Below are positions 62,528 to 64,000 of a stretch of DNA of 64,000 bases, piece after piece (position 1 is the stretch's first letter; every line of letters begins with the position of its first letter). The stretch is from contig CP046174.1 of the NCBI GenBank assembly GCA_017161075.1, forward strand, positions 3,782,001 to 3,846,000. Direction: 5' to 3'. Below the pieces are notes generated by a model that made no database searches, had not been told where the DNA came from, and saw only the letters and a list, made by a program, of their open reading frames with translations. The position numbers and the translations under genes were made by a program. The stretch comes from Erysipelotrichaceae bacterium 66202529 (GTDB lineage: Bacteria; Bacillota_I; Bacilli_A; Erysipelotrichales; Erysipelotrichaceae).

Positions 62528-63523
62528 TTATACATGGGCAAATTCCAGAACCATGGTCGTTCCTTCCCTTCCTGATTGTGCACGCAAATCAATCTGCAGG
62601 AAGGTGCACAGCCTTTTACAAAGATACAGCCCAATACCGGTGGAATGAGAGTGCACCAGTCTGCCATTATCTCCGGTAAAGCCCTTGTCGAATATTCTGG
62701 GCAGATCATGTTCCGGAATACCGATGCCATTATCCCTTACCGACAATATGACCGTATGGTGCAGCTGCTGTATGTCCAGACACAAAACAGCCCCTTCCTT
62801 TCTCCGGTATTTCACCGCATTTTCAATAAGCTGGTTCAGCAGGAAAATCAGCCATTTCTCATCCGTATACACCAGCGCATCCTCCTTGGGAAAATGAATG
62901 GACACCCCGGCCTGTGTACATAAATATTTACACTGCAAAAGAGCCTCCTGAATGCATGAGGAAAGGGAAATCTGCTGAATGCGGAAATCCTTTTCCACCG
63001 ATTCACTGCGTGCATAAAAAAGCGCCTGCTCCACATAATGCTCCAATCGCTCCAGCTGTTGAAAAAGCTGACGTTTCCGCTCTCCCTGCTGGTTTTCCAC
63101 AAAGAGCTTCATTGCCGCAATCGGTGTTTTGATTTCATGTACCCACTGTTCAATATATTCCTGATATTCCCTATGTGCACGCTGCACCGCACTGATTTCC
63201 TCCAGCATGGATTTATTTCCAAGATACAGCAGCCAGCGGTAACATGCTTCCTCATGACTTCCACTTTTTGGCAGTACCTCATGCAGCAGATACCGCTGCT
63301 TTAACGCACCTGCAGTTTCATACAGCAGCCTTGCACGCCGTTTCTTTCTAAGATAATCCTGTAAAAAATATACCGTGAAAAATAACAGCCATATGCTGCA
63401 TACCAGAATGGACAATCCAGCGGATAAGCCTAAGAACACCAATAGTGTGCTTTGCAGCAGAAACAGCAATACGATACCGGCGAATAGAATGCCATGATCC
63501 TCCAGATATTCATAAGCCTTCAT
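62528..63523 (-). CDS. BceS-type sensor histidine kinase
   Basis: 331 residues. Two helices near the N-terminus (about 13-33 and 38-57) with a very short outside loop define the intramembrane-sensing BceS group. H-box EYIEQWVHEIKTPIAAMK with the phosphorylated His, N-box NQLIENAVKYRR, G1 DNGIGIPEHD, F FDKGFTGDNGR and G2 HSTGIGLYL are intact. It detects peptide stress together with the transporter rather than by its own domain. The ATG overlaps the response regulator stop. Confidence 0.93.
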   Translation of the reverse strand: MKAYEYLEDHGILFAGIVLLFLLQSTLLVFLGLSAGLSILVCSIWLLFFTVYFLQDYLRKKRRARLLYETAGALKQRYLLHEVLPKSGSHEEACYRWLLYLGNKSMLEEISAVQRAHREYQEYIEQWVHEIKTPIAAMKLFVENQQGERKRQLFQQLERLEHYVEQALFYARSESVEKDFRIQQISLSSCIQEALLQCKYLCTQAGVSIHFPKEDALVYTDEKWLIFLLNQLIENAVKYRRKEGAVLCLDIQQLHHTVILSVRDNGIGIPEHDLPRIFDKGFTGDNGRLVHSHSTGIGLYLCKRLCTFLQIDLRAQSGREGTTMVLEFAHV

Positions 63524-64000
63524 ATCTGATATCCCTGTCTGTGACGGGTAACGATAAAATCATCCACACCAAGCTCACGCAGCTTATTACGGATTCTGGT
63601 TACATTGACACTGAGCGCATTATCATCGATAAACAGCTTATTATCCCACAGATAATCAATCAGATCCTCGCGCGGAACAATCTCTCCCTTATGCTGAAAC
63701 ATGTAATGCAGAATTTTTACTTCATTCTTCGTCAGCTCTCTTGTTTTCTTCTGAAAACTGATTCTGCTCATTGCGACATCCAGAGTCACACCGTTGTGTG
63801 TCAGATTCTGATCCTTCCATTCATAGGAGCGTTTCAATAAGGCAGCGATTCGTGCAAGCAGGATGCTGGTATTATAGGGCTTAGTAATAAAATCGTCTCC
63901 TCCCATCTGCATACTGCATAGCTCATCCATATCCGTATTTCTGCTTGTCACAAAGATTACAGGCACCTTGGAAAAGCTGCGAATCTGGGAACACAGCGTA
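63520..64000 (-). CDS. BceR-type response regulator, 5' end cut by the window edge
   Basis: About 160 residues visible; the reading frame continues beyond position 64000. The receiver domain tail is seen (FSKVPVIFVTSRNTDMDELC, then MGGDDFITKPYN with the conserved Lys), followed by an OmpR-type winged helix (LTKNEVKILHYMFQHKGEIV, NALSVNVTRIRNKLRELG, FIVTRHRQGYQI). The phosphorylated Asp is outside the window. It controls the transporter genes downstream. Confidence 0.93.
   Translation of the reverse strand, partial: TLCSQIRSFSKVPVIFVTSRNTDMDELCSMQMGGDDFITKPYNTSILLARIAALLKRSYEWKDQNLTHNGVTLDVAMSRISFQKKTRELTKNEVKILHYMFQHKGEIVPREDLIDYLWDNKLFIDDNALSVNVTRIRNKLRELGVDDFIVTRHRQGYQI

Overview
The window looks like chromosome of a low-to-moderate GC Firmicute. 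The PTS, sortase, glmS-ribozyme and Bce-type genes, the many strong AGGAGG ribosome sites and the protein style suggest an Erysipelotrichaceae member close to [Clostridium] innocuum; that assignment is inference, with no rRNA or marker gene in the window to prove it. Most of the window is ordinary metabolism and transport on the minus strand. A clearly AT-richer block at about 19.2-29.1 kb, coded on the plus strand, looks acquired.

Layout. 0-9 kb: a truncated MATE exporter, a HAD phosphatase, an HPr-like protein without the regulatory serine, a mannose-family PTS operon (IIA, IIB, IIC, IID, SIS deglycase) with a textbook sigma-54 promoter, and its LevR-type activator. 9.6-16.4 kb: an uncharacterised membrane protein, then an ECF sigma factor operon with a membrane protein, two ABC-2 permeases and an ATPase. 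16.7-19 kb: a small hypothetical gene and an iron-dependent alcohol dehydrogenase. 19.2-29.1 kb: an island with a gene remnant, a tyrosine recombinase flanked by 25-bp inverted repeats, a TM2 protein, a HerA/FtsK-like ATPase, an Ig-like-domain membrane protein, a charged disordered protein, a GH-E (HNH/EndoVII-type) nuclease toxin, a SUFU-type immunity protein and a polyprenyl synthetase. 29.3-31.5 kb: a sortase with its wall-anchored substrate and a membrane partner.

31.9-47.3 kb handles peptides and amino acids: an M20 amidohydrolase, the OppA lipoprotein, an S9 peptidase, a guanylate-kinase-like protein, OppBCDF, a CBS-ACT protein and a complete branched-chain amino-acid ABC system (livJHMGF). 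47.5-52.1 kb is a SipW/TasA-type secretion operon with two unusual members: an ABC ATPase that has lost its Walker and signature motifs, and an ABC-2-like membrane protein with a signal-peptidase domain at its C-terminus. 52.6-59.6 kb: an Rpn-type nuclease, an AIM24-family protein, glmS behind a glmS ribozyme, an M50 membrane protease and a broken S8 protease lipoprotein. 59.7-64 kb: a BceAB-type peptide-resistance transporter and its BceSR two-component system, cut by the window edge.

Two systems stand out. The island couples a pumping ATPase and membrane proteins to a toxin-immunity pair and a prenyl synthase, a combination I do not recognise as a named system. The SipW/TasA operon appears to use an ATPase-dead ABC protein with a permease-signal-peptidase fusion, which suggests a modified export or processing machine for matrix fibres. 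Functional statements are from sequence reading only; no searches were run.
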